A stretch of 37,111 bases of DNA from Peptococcaceae bacterium (GTDB taxonomy: Bacteria > Bacillota > Peptococcia > Peptococcales > Peptococcaceae), in contig JAHZHI010000051.1 in assembly GCA_019420345.1 (NCBI GenBank), positions 1-37,111 of the forward strand, given 5' to 3'. The notes beneath the pieces are model-generated. The model saw only the letters and a program-made list of their open reading frames with translations, was not told the DNA's origin and searched no databases. The position numbers were made by a program, and so were the translations under genes. Shown one piece after another: positions 7,163 through 14,126 of the stretch. How positions within the stretch are numbered: position 1 is the first letter of the stretch; every line of letters begins with the position of its first letter.

Positions 7163-7199
7163 GGCACTCTGCGGCCATGGTCTCGTGCTGTCGAGTGCC
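7163..7199 (+). other. Stem-loop between the HMA and ATPase genes
   Basis: GGCACTC (7163-7169) pairs with GAGTGCC (7193-7199) across a 23-nt loop, followed by AATTATTTT. It may act as a weak attenuator or processing site that sets different levels of chaperone and pump. Confidence 0.4.
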
Positions 7200-7214
7200 A
7201 ATTATTTTAGCATA

Positions 7215-7236
7215 CGATTAAAAATATGTTTAATCG
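7215..7236. promoter_or_regulatory. Candidate ArsR-type operator upstream of the P-type ATPase
   Basis: A perfect palindrome with 8-bp arms (CGATTAAA and TTTAATCG) around six bases. It shares the TAAA-N6-TTTAAT core with 6879-6906. It sits 20 bp before the ATPase start. Confidence 0.6.
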
Positions 7237-7255
7237 AAAATGAGGAGAAACCACA

Positions 7256-9142
7256 ATGAATAAGAAGCAAAAGAAAATGCTGGTACGCATTCTTGTGGCG
7301 CTGGTGCTGCTCATTGGGCTGCATTTTTTGCCGCTTGAAGGGGCGCTGCGTTTTGTCTGTTACATGGTACCGTACCTAGTGGTAGGCTGGGACATTCTTT
7401 GGAAGGCTGCAAAGGGCGTTAAGAATCGTCAGATGTTTGACGAATGTTTCCTGATGGCGGTTGCTACCGTGGGCGCGGTGGCGCTGGCGCTGTATTCTGG
7501 CAGCGGCGATTACACCGAGGCGGTGGCCGTCATGCTCTTTTATCAGATCGGAGAACTTTTTCAGAGTGTAGCTGTGGGCAAGAGCCGCCGCAATATCTCC
7601 GATTTGATGGACATCAGTCCCGACTATGCCAATATTGAGCGGGATGGGCAGCTGGAACAGGTAGACCCGGACGAAGTTGAGATTGGCAGCATCATTGTTG
7701 TGCAGCCAGGCGAGAAGGTGCCGCTGGACGGCGTGGTCGTGGAGGGTGATTCGACGCTGGATACCAGCGCCCTGACGGGTGAAAGCGTGCCGCGCGGCAT
7801 TCACGCCGAGGAAGAAGTCATTAGCGGATGCATCAATATGACCGGCGTGCTGCGTATTCGCACGACGAAAGAATTTGGCGAGTCGACGGTGTCGAAAATT
7901 CTGGAACTGGTGGAAAATGCCAGCTCACGCAAGTCGAAATCCGAGAATTTCATTTCCAAGTTTGCGCGGGTGTACACGCCAGCCGTTTGCTATGCGGCTT
8001 TGGCGCTGGCTTTTCTGCCGCCACTGGTGCGCATGATTGGCCTGGGACTGGCTGCTGATTGGGGCACTTGGATCTACCGAGCGCTGACGTTTTTGGTCAT
8101 CAGCTGTCCATGTGCGCTGGTGATTTCGATTCCGCTCAGCTTCTTTGCCGGCATCGGCGGTGCCAGCAAGGCTGGGGTGCTGGTGAAGGGGTCGAATTAT
8201 CTGGAAACCCTGGCTAAGACGAAGATCGTGGTTTTCGATAAAACAGGCACGCTGACGCAGGGCGTGTTTGAGGTGGTAGGCATTCACCACAATAAGCTGG
8301 AAAATGAGAAGATTCTTGAGCTGGCTGCGCATGCAGAGAGCGCATCCTCTCATCCGATCAGCAAGAGTTTGCAGCGCGCCTATGGTAAGGTCATTGACCG
8401 CAGCCGCGTCAGCGAGATTCAGGAAATCAGCGGTGGCGGTGTCATGGCCCTTGTGGATGGCGTGGCGGTGGCTTGCGGCAACGATAAGCTGATGCAGCGC
8501 GTGGGCGTGGAGGCGATCCCTTGCAAGAGTGTCGGTACGATCGTGCATGTGACCATTGATGGCAGTTACGCTGGCCATATCGTCGTCGCTGATGTGGTGA
8601 AGCCGCACGCGGCCGAGGCAATTCGTGCCTTAAAAGAAAACGGTGTGCGTAAGACGGTGATGCTCACCGGTGACCGTCGCAATGTGGCCGAAAAAGTGGG
8701 CAGCGCTTTAGGCATCGACAGCATCGCCAGCGAACTGCTGCCAGCCGATAAAGTCGCCAAGGTGGAAGCACTGCTCGCTGAAAAGCCGGAGAAAGAGAAG
8801 CTGGCTTTTGTTGGCGATGGCATCAACGATGCACCGGTGCTGCGCCGTGCCGATATTGGCATTGCCATGGGCGCGATGGGGTCGGATGCGGCCATCGAAG
8901 CGGCAGATGTGGTGCTGATGGACGATGATCCACTGAAAATTGCTAAGGCCATCAAGATCAGCCGCAAGATTCTGGGCATTGTCTATCAGAACATCGTTTT
9001 CGCCATCGGCGTTAAAGGCATCTGCCTGATTCTCGGTGCGCTGGGGATTGCCAATATGTGGCTGGCAATTTTCGCTGATGTGGGCGTGATGATCATTGCT
9101 GTGCTGAACGCCATTCGTGCATTGTTTGTGAAGAATTTATAG
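7256..9142 (+). CDS. P1B-type heavy-metal-exporting ATPase (Zn/Cd/Pb type)
   Basis: A 628-residue pump that couples ATP hydrolysis to export of a soft or transition metal. Motifs in order are TGES (174-177, actuator), CPC in a transmembrane helix (284-286, ion site), DKTGT with phosphorylated Asp328, the SSHPIS nucleotide-binding motif, and GDGINDAP (520-527). The CPC motif with the overall ZntA/CadA-like sequence favours Zn(II)/Cd(II)/Pb(II). It lacks the N-terminal HMA domain of typical CadA (about 710 residues), which is instead encoded just upstream. GAGGAG precedes the ATG by 9 nt. A perfect palindrome lies immediately upstream and a strong terminator follows. Confidence 0.93.
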   Translation: MNKKQKKMLVRILVALVLLIGLHFLPLEGALRFVCYMVPYLVVGWDILWKAAKGVKNRQMFDECFLMAVATVGAVALALYSGSGDYTEAVAVMLFYQIGELFQSVAVGKSRRNISDLMDISPDYANIERDGQLEQVDPDEVEIGSIIVVQPGEKVPLDGVVVEGDSTLDTSALTGESVPRGIHAEEEVISGCINMTGVLRIRTTKEFGESTVSKILELVENASSRKSKSENFISKFARVYTPAVCYAALALAFLPPLVRMIGLGLAADWGTWIYRALTFLVISCPCALVISIPLSFFAGIGGASKAGVLVKGSNYLETLAKTKIVVFDKTGTLTQGVFEVVGIHHNKLENEKILELAAHAESASSHPISKSLQRAYGKVIDRSRVSEIQEISGGGVMALVDGVAVACGNDKLMQRVGVEAIPCKSVGTIVHVTIDGSYAGHIVVADVVKPHAAEAIRALKENGVRKTVMLTGDRRNVAEKVGSALGIDSIASELLPADKVAKVEALLAEKPEKEKLAFVGDGINDAPVLRRADIGIAMGAMGSDAAIEAADVVLMDDDPLKIAKAIKISRKILGIVYQNIVFAIGVKGICLILGALGIANMWLAIFADVGVMIIAVLNAIRALFVKNL

Positions 9143-9150
9143 AAATAAGA

Positions 9151-9181
9151 AGGCCGAACGCGGAAATCGTTCGGCCTTTTT
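9151..9181 (+). terminator. Rho-independent terminator after the P-type ATPase
   Basis: A 10-bp perfect stem (AGGCCGAACG with CGTTCGGCCT), a 7-nt loop and a run of five T. Confidence 0.93.
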
Positions 9182-9253
9182 GAATTATTTCACTATTTAT
9201 TATGGGAATTTGAGCGTATAATGGAGGCAATAAGATCTAGGGGAGGTTTTAGT

Positions 9254-9592
9254 ATGAAAATTGGTATCATTCGCTGCCGCATGACGGAAGATTATTGCCC
9301 AGGTACGTCGGACTTCAAGGCCCTTCGCGAACGCTCCGGTGTTTTTGCTGAGGTGCCGCCAGAGGAACCGATTGAGCTCATCGGCTTCAACAACTGCGGC
9401 GGCTGCCCGGGGAAGAAAGCGGTGCTGCGTGCACGCGAACTGGTGAAACGCGGCGCCGACACGATTGTTTTTGCCAGCTGCATCCAGAAAGGCAATCCGA
9501 TCGGCTACCCTTGCCCATTCGCTAAAAAGATGAAGGAGATCATCGCTAACGACCAAAATGGTGCTGTGCAGTTCTTGGACTGGACCCATTGA
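9254..9592 (+). CDS. CGGC domain-containing protein (copy 2)
   Basis: A 112-residue paralogue of the protein at 3112-3462. It keeps all six cysteine positions: C8, C15, NCGGCPGKK (C48, C51), FASC (C76) and GYPCPFAK (C87). The ATG at 9254 follows GGGGAGG; a longer frame from 9221 starts inside the promoter. A TATAAT at 9217-9222 is a plausible -10, though the -35 is poor. It is a separate transcript between two terminators. Its position directly after the metal pump, with copy 1 beside ArsR, supports a metal-related role, which remains unproven for this family. Confidence 0.8.
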   Translation: MKIGIIRCRMTEDYCPGTSDFKALRERSGVFAEVPPEEPIELIGFNNCGGCPGKKAVLRARELVKRGADTIVFASCIQKGNPIGYPCPFAKKMKEIIANDQNGAVQFLDWTH

Positions 9593-9598
9593 GCCAGT

Positions 9599-9644
9599 AA
9601 AAAACAGCCATGCCCGAATCCTGCATTCGGGCATGGCTGTTTTT
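9599..9644. terminator. Bidirectional terminator between CGGC copy 2 and the GNAT gene
   Basis: A perfect 15-bp stem (CAGCCATGCCCGAAT and its complement, loop CCTGC) is flanked by A-run and T-run, so it serves the convergent genes on both strands. Confidence 0.93.
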
Positions 9645-9650
9645 GTGCGT

Positions 9651-10175
9651 TTAATCGAGCAGTTTTTCTAAAAAGACGTGACCGTCGGCAGGTACAACGC
9701 CTTCAATGACGATGGATGCGACGGCGGCGCGTTCAAAGCCAAGGCGTTTGAAAAGCAGCACCGCTGGAAAATTCTGGCTGCCGCATTCGGTGCGCAGCAC
9801 CTTGCAGCCTTTGCTGCGGGCAAGGTCAAAGCCATACTTCATCATCGTGGTGGCAATCCCCTGGCGGAAGTGGGATGGACGTACGATGAAAAGATGGATG
9901 ACCATGACCTCCTCGTCGTTATAAGCGTATTGCCATGGTATATTGGCAAATTCTGGTGGCTGTATCTGGTCAAAAATGACGCTGCCGCAGATGATGCCGT
10001 TGTCTTCGTATACATAGACGACATCATTTTTGATGGCGTTCTCCATGCCAGTATGTGTTGGAAAAATGCCGCGCTGAAATGCTGTATAGGAATCAAATTT
10101 TTTCTCGTACTGGAAATACTCTTCAAACATGCTGTCGAATTGTGCCATGTCGTTGAGAACTGCTTTTCTAATCAT
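9651..10175 (-). CDS. GNAT-family N-acetyltransferase
   Basis: A 174-residue GCN5-related acetyltransferase that would transfer acetyl from acetyl-CoA to an unknown amine. Beta-4 and motif A are visible as VMVIHLFIVRPSHFRQGIAT, with the acetyl-CoA pyrophosphate loop being RQGIAT. It is followed by a KVLRTECGSQNFPAVLLFKRLGF segment typical of motif B. The ATG at 10175 lies 9 nt after AGGGGG; a GTG at 10184 is less well spaced. It is a single gene facing the metal island and shares a terminator with it. The substrate cannot be predicted. Confidence 0.87.
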   Translation of the reverse strand: MIRKAVLNDMAQFDSMFEEYFQYEKKFDSYTAFQRGIFPTHTGMENAIKNDVVYVYEDNGIICGSVIFDQIQPPEFANIPWQYAYNDEEVMVIHLFIVRPSHFRQGIATTMMKYGFDLARSKGCKVLRTECGSQNFPAVLLFKRLGFERAAVASIVIEGVVPADGHVFLEKLLD

Positions 10176-10256
10176 CCCATACACCCCCTATTTTTTATTA
10201 TCTATCATTTTATCATATGAAACAGACAAAATACATGTTTTTCAGGCAGCGCGTAT

Positions 10257-10282
10257 AAAAAAGCGCGCCACGATGGTTGGCG
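10257..10282 (-). terminator. Probable terminator after the histidine kinase
   Basis: CGCCA (10266-10270) pairs with TGGCG (10278-10282), and the minus strand continues into GCGC and six U residues. The stem is short, so confidence is moderate. Confidence 0.5.
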
Positions 10283-10289
10283 TACCAGA

Positions 10290-11222
10290 TCAGAGCGTTT
10301 TCAACGTCAGGGTAAAGGCGAGCAGGCGCTTGTCGTTGTGTGTGTTGGCGCTGGCAGTGAGGCTGCCCTGCATGTCTTCGGCAAGGGTGCGGGCGACGGT
10401 GAGACCGAGGCCAGTGCCTCCCTGATGGCGGGAAGCGTCCGGTGTGTAGAAGCGGTCAAAAAGATGGGCGACGTCGTCATCGTTGAGATGGGTGGTGTCG
10501 TTGCTGAAGCGCAGCGTGAGGTGATCGCCGTCCTCGCTGGCTGTAAGAGAGAGACAGGTTTCGGCGTAGCGGCTGGCGTTTTGCAGGAGATTTTGGAAAA
10601 TGCGTGCCAGAGCCGCCTGGTCGCCAAGCACCCAGAGTGGATGTTCAGGCAGATTGATGTCAACTTTGAGATGGGCGTCGGCGAGCAGCTGGTAGCTGCC
10701 GGCAAGGGTTTCACGCAGCACACGGCCGGCGTCGATGCGTGCAAGCGTCAGGTTCATGTCGTCGGCAGCAAGGCGGGAATAGTCGTAAAATTGGCCGACG
10801 AGGGCGCTCATGGCCTCGGCTTTTTGCTCGAGCACAGCAACGGTTTCCGCAAGCTCTGGATCGTTGGCGATTTGGGTGTGGTGGTTCTGCTGGAAGAGTT
10901 TGAGATTGCCGACGATGACAGTGAGCGGCGTGCGCAGGTCATGGCTCACCGCTTCGATCTGGCGCTGAAACGCGTGCTCACGCGCAGCGTAGCTCTGGCG
11001 TTCATGCTGGATGTCGGCGAGCAGCTGGTTGAGATCATCGAGCAAACTGGCCAGCTCGGGATTGGGCAGCGGCAGGTGAAGCATTTGGTTCTGTGTGAGA
11101 TCGCGGCGAATGAGCGCGAGTTCATTGCGGGTGGCGCGTAGAGCATGCCGCAGGGTGAGGTAGCGATAGGCGAAAAAGCCGCCTGCAAGGACGGCGAGGA
11201 TGAGCAGGATGGTGATGAACAT
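10290..11222 (-). CDS. Sensor histidine kinase
   Basis: A 310-residue membrane kinase. One N-terminal transmembrane helix (about 3-22) is followed by a coiled-coil linker, then HisKA with EAVSHDLRTPLT (phospho-acceptor His94). The HATPase domain has the N-box NLLQNASRYAE and a GGTGLGL ATP lid. With only one clear helix and almost no extracellular domain, it resembles the intramembrane-sensing kinases that work with peptide-sensing ABC transporters. It is the last gene of the ABC operon, while its likely response regulator (14127-14810) is the first gene of the module. The start at 11222 has GGGAGGGA upstream; the longer frame enters the permease gene. Confidence 0.88.
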   Translation of the reverse strand: MFITILLILAVLAGGFFAYRYLTLRHALRATRNELALIRRDLTQNQMLHLPLPNPELASLLDDLNQLLADIQHERQSYAAREHAFQRQIEAVSHDLRTPLTVIVGNLKLFQQNHHTQIANDPELAETVAVLEQKAEAMSALVGQFYDYSRLAADDMNLTLARIDAGRVLRETLAGSYQLLADAHLKVDINLPEHPLWVLGDQAALARIFQNLLQNASRYAETCLSLTASEDGDHLTLRFSNDTTHLNDDDVAHLFDRFYTPDASRHQGGTGLGLTVARTLAEDMQGSLTASANTHNDKRLLAFTLTLKTL

Positions 11223-11238
11223 GGGGGTCCCTCCCGAC

Positions 11239-11991
11239 TTAGTTGAGATCGCGTTTTCTCCATGATACCACGCCCAGCAGACCGAAGACAAGGATGCCGA
11301 TGAGGGCGCTGACGAGGGCTTTTTCGAGAATCATTGGTTCCTCCCACCAGCGGACGACGCTGTCGAAGGAGAGAAAGTTCTTTGGCATCCAGCTGGCCAG
11401 GCGGGAGGCCCAGGCAAATTTAAGCCCGAGAGCGGCAAAGAGGGTGGGCGCGATGTTCCAGATCATAAGCCAGCCGACGACGGCGGTGAGGTCACGGCGG
11501 AAGAGCAGAAAGAAAGGAATGATGGAGACAAGGCTGGCGACGGCCAGCGGATAGGCGGCAGCAACGGAGCAGAGAAAATCGTCAAGTGTCCAGAAATCGG
11601 TGTGGGCGAGCAGCAGTTCGGCGCTGGCGGCCCAGACAGCAACGACAATCACCATCATGATGGTGGCAATGAGGAGCGCTGTCAGGCACTGGCCGACAAA
11701 GAGCTGGCTGCGGGAGAGTCCGCTGGCAAGGCTGTTCTTGAGGTTGCCGTTTTTGCTGCGGCCTTCGTAGAGCAGGGCCGCCACAACAGCGCCGCAGATG
11801 ATGTAGAGCCATGGCTCCGAGATAGAAAAGACATAGCTAAAGGAGGTGTGGCCGTAGTAGTCGGCGCCGCTGCCCCAGAAATGAAGCACGAGGTTGAAGG
11901 CAAGAATGCCGAGAACGAGGACGGCGGTCATCACATAGCAGGGGCGGGTGTGGGTGGCCCTGTACCATTCAGAGCGGATGTAATTGAGCAT
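11239..11991 (-). CDS. ABC-2 type permease (second of pair)
   Basis: A 250-residue membrane protein with about six hydrophobic helices, starting MLNYIRSEWYRATHTRP. The same N-terminal pattern starts the neighbouring permease, so the two are paralogues likely to form a heterodimer. Together with the ATPase at 13063 they resemble BcrB/LanE-LanG-type transporters that protect the membrane from bacitracin or lantibiotics. It ends 17 nt before the kinase start. There is no large extracellular domain, unlike BceB. Confidence 0.82.
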   Translation of the reverse strand: MLNYIRSEWYRATHTRPCYVMTAVLVLGILAFNLVLHFWGSGADYYGHTSFSYVFSISEPWLYIICGAVVAALLYEGRSKNGNLKNSLASGLSRSQLFVGQCLTALLIATIMMVIVVAVWAASAELLLAHTDFWTLDDFLCSVAAAYPLAVASLVSIIPFFLLFRRDLTAVVGWLMIWNIAPTLFAALGLKFAWASRLASWMPKNFLSFDSVVRWWEEPMILEKALVSALIGILVFGLLGVVSWRKRDLN

Positions 11992-12066
11992 GGGAAACAG
12001 ATCCTTTCAGGCGGGAGATTGGGTGACGAGGAAGGCGGCTAGGGAAAACACGGCGGCACCATCCTT

Positions 12067-12891
12067 TTACAAATCGCGGCGGCGCAGAACGAGCCAGCCG
12101 GCGAGGGAGAAGAGCGTAACACCGATGGCACCGGACAGCAGGCATTTAAAGAGCCCCTCGCTGGTGTACCAGAGCACGTCTGGTTTTTGAGCGATGATGC
12201 TGACGCTCACAGAGCCGCCCATGACATCGCCTTGGGCAACGGTGGTGGTCTGCACGACGTTCTGCAGGAAGTTGTAAGGCATCCAGCTGGCAATGTCAGC
12301 GAGAACTTCAAAACGCATGCCAAGAAGGTTCAGGACTGCTGGCAGAATGATCCAGACGGCCGCCCAGTCCAGCGCCGCCAGCATTTCTTTTTTGAACAGC
12401 TCAAAAAAGAGTTGAACGGTGATGATGTTGGCGGCAGCAATGAGATAGACAACAAGCACCTCAAAGAGCACATCTGCGATGCTGAAGAGGCCGCCAGATG
12501 TTAGAATCAGCTCCGCGCTGATGATCCAGACCGCGAGGAGGACGATCATGACGATGGTGGCAGTAATCAAGCTGGTAATGCATTTGCCAGCAAACACCTG
12601 TACGCGGGAAAGACCGCCGGCGACGGTGTTCTTGACATCGCCGTATTTGTGGACACTGCTGTAAATGAGGCAGGAGATAATGGCCGCCATATACATGAAA
12701 ACTTGCGGAGAGGAAATCAGTCCGGCGTAGGTGATGCCGGCGTTGACTGCACTGGCGTTGTCGGTGTCCCAGGCGAACACGGCAATGAGCACGATGAGTC
12801 CAACGACGAACGCCGAAAGCAGGAGTGTGGTGACATAAAGCGCAGGGCGGTGGCTGATGCGGTAACACTCAGATTTGATGTAGTTCAGCAT
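12067..12891 (-). CDS. ABC-2 type permease (first of pair)
   Basis: A 274-residue membrane protein with about six helices, starting MLNYIKSECYRISHRP. It is paralogous to the permease at 11239-11991, with matching segments such as GGLSRVQVFAGKCIT versus SGLSRSQLFVGQCLT. It would form the membrane channel of an export or immunity transporter with the ATPase at 13063. It lies 34 nt downstream of the small membrane-peptide gene. A possible ribosome site is AAAGGAAGATCC ahead of the ATG. Confidence 0.83.
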   Translation of the reverse strand: MLNYIKSECYRISHRPALYVTTLLLSAFVVGLIVLIAVFAWDTDNASAVNAGITYAGLISSPQVFMYMAAIISCLIYSSVHKYGDVKNTVAGGLSRVQVFAGKCITSLITATIVMIVLLAVWIISAELILTSGGLFSIADVLFEVLVVYLIAAANIITVQLFFELFKKEMLAALDWAAVWIILPAVLNLLGMRFEVLADIASWMPYNFLQNVVQTTTVAQGDVMGGSVSVSIIAQKPDVLWYTSEGLFKCLLSGAIGVTLFSLAGWLVLRRRDL

Positions 12892-12925
12892 GAAGGATCT
12901 TCCTTTCTTTTGGTGTGTCGTTCGC

Positions 12926-13066
12926 TCAGCGGTGATTGCTGCGCAGCAGAATGATGCTGCCGACGATGAGGACAGCGCCTGAAAGCAGCAGCCGCAGAAT
13001 CAGCGCTAAGGCGGCGGAGCAGGCTGCTGCAAGAGCGGCCAATGGATGGTGTTCAGAGCGTTTCAT
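12926..13066 (-). CDS. Small (46-residue) membrane peptide inside the ABC operon
   Basis: A short frame starting with ATG at 13066-13064, which overlaps the TGA of the ABC ATPase gene (ATGA), and ending at 12926. The product starts MKRSEHHPL and then has an Ala/Leu-rich hydrophobic stretch from about residue 9 to 41, ending LRSNHR. That is a one- or two-pass membrane peptide with positively charged ends. The gene fills the otherwise empty space between the ATPase and the first permease, so it is very likely translated by coupling. Small extra membrane subunits or regulators of this kind are plausible, but I recognise no family. Confidence 0.6.
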   Translation of the reverse strand: MKRSEHHPLAALAAACSAALALILRLLLSGAVLIVGSIILLRSNHR

Positions 13067-13986
13067 TGCTGTGCACCGCTTTCCTTGAGTGCCATGTAGT
13101 AATCTTCGAGAGATCCCTGCACCGTTTGCAGACCGAGAATGGTGAGACCGTTCTTTGTGGCGAGGGTGCTGTAAAATTCAGCTGTGTGTTGTGGCTGATA
13201 AATACGCAGCACACGATCGGGCATGACCTGGCAGCGTTCTCCAGGACAGTGGCGTTCGAAAATAGCGGTGTAGCGGTCGACATCGGAGAGCGAGAGTGCA
13301 ATGTAGTCGGCACATTGTTCGTGCAGTGCCTTGGCACTGATTTCTTCCACCAGTTGGCCGTGGCTGAGAAAGCCATAGTGGCTGGCGATGTGCTCCAATT
13401 CCGAGAGAATATGGCTGGAGAGAAGAATGGTCATGTTTTCTTCTTCATTAAGGCGCTGCAGGAGGCTGCGGATTTCGATGATGCCGCTTGGGTCTAAGCC
13501 GTTGATGGGCTCATCGAGAATGAGCAGCTGCGGCTTGCCGAGCATGGCGATGGCGAGGCCCAGGCGCTGACGCTGCCCCATGGAGAGGCTGCTGCATTTG
13601 CTGCGGCGCTTCTGTTCGAGGCCGGTGAGGGCGATCATGGCATCGGCACGGCGCTTGTCGCTGATGCCGCGCTGGATGCTGTAGTATTTGAGCGTTTGCT
13701 CCACGGTCATATTTGGAAAAAAGCCAGGATCTTCAATGAGACAGCCAATGTGACGGCGAGCCAGGCGCAGGGCTTTCTCACCTTCGCAGCCCAAGAGCGA
13801 GAGGCTGCCGCTGGTGGCGAAGCTCTGTCCGGCGAGAATTTTCAGAAGTGTGGACTTACCGGCGCCGTTGTCGCCGACGAGGCCATAGATGGCGCCTTGG
13901 GGCACGTGAATGTTGACGTTATCCAATGCCTTAAGCTTGCTGTATACTTTGCAAAGGCGGGTGGTTTCGATGACGTGGGTGTTCAT
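13063..13986 (-). CDS. ABC transporter ATP-binding protein (BcrA/LanF-like)
   Basis: A 307-residue ATPase: Walker A GDNGAGKST (38-46), signature LSMGQ (134-138) and Walker B LLILDEP (154-160). The Q-loop position reads LIEDPGFFPNMT; an IEDP-type loop is typical of the bacitracin/lantibiotic BcrA subgroup. About 80 C-terminal residues follow the nucleotide-binding domain, as in that subgroup. The ATG at 13986 has GGAGGGA upstream. It is the first gene of the minus-strand operon ATPase, small peptide, permease, permease, kinase. It energises export or detoxification of an unknown amphiphilic peptide. Confidence 0.9.
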   Translation of the reverse strand: MNTHVIETTRLCKVYSKLKALDNVNIHVPQGAIYGLVGDNGAGKSTLLKILAGQSFATSGSLSLLGCEGEKALRLARRHIGCLIEDPGFFPNMTVEQTLKYYSIQRGISDKRRADAMIALTGLEQKRRSKCSSLSMGQRQRLGLAIAMLGKPQLLILDEPINGLDPSGIIEIRSLLQRLNEEENMTILLSSHILSELEHIASHYGFLSHGQLVEEISAKALHEQCADYIALSLSDVDRYTAIFERHCPGERCQVMPDRVLRIYQPQHTAEFYSTLATKNGLTILGLQTVQGSLEDYYMALKESGAQQ

Positions 13987-14005
13987 AGGATTCCCTCCAA
14001 TAAAA

Positions 14006-14046
14006 AATACGTTTGTCGAGCGGTGTTCCTTACTGACAAACGTATT
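14006..14046 (-). promoter_or_regulatory. 12-bp perfect inverted repeat before the ABC operon
   Basis: AATACGTTTGTC (14006-14017) is exactly repeated in inverse at 14035-14046, with a 17-nt centre. On the minus strand it is followed by six U residues and then the ATPase ribosome site. It could terminate read-through from the response-regulator gene. It also overlaps the -10 of the candidate ABC promoter, so it could instead be an operator. Confidence 0.55.
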
Positions 14047-14072
14047 GTACAGGATGAGTGATAAAGAAGTCA
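14044..14072 (-). promoter_or_regulatory. Candidate promoter of the ABC operon
   Basis: On the minus strand TGACTT (14072-14067), a 17-nt spacer and TACAAT (14049-14044). The poor -35 is overlapped by the direct-repeat array, as expected for a promoter that needs activation. Confidence 0.45.
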
Positions 14073-14122
14073 TAAAGAAGGCTTAAAGAAGTATTAAATG
14101 GGTTAAAGAAGACGTAAAGAGC
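14062..14122. repeat. Array of TAAAGAAG direct repeats (response-regulator sites)
   Basis: TAAAGAAG or close variants start at 14062, 14073, 14084, 14095 (TAAATGGG), 14104 and 14115 (TAAAGAGC). The steps are 11, 11, 11, 9 and 11 bp. OmpR/PhoB-family regulators bind direct repeats with an 11-bp pitch, so this is a likely binding array for the adjacent regulator. It lies wholly between the two coding regions. Confidence 0.65.
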
Positions 14123-14126
14123 AGCA

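Noticed and set aside
10338..11141. A 267-residue plus-strand coding frame
   Set aside because: It is antisense to the histidine kinase, which has clear HisKA and ATPase motifs; the plus-strand product shows no domain.
14062..14122. Regularly spaced repeats as a CRISPR array
   Set aside because: The repeat unit is only 8 bp with about 3-bp gaps, far below CRISPR repeat and spacer lengths, and no cas gene is present.
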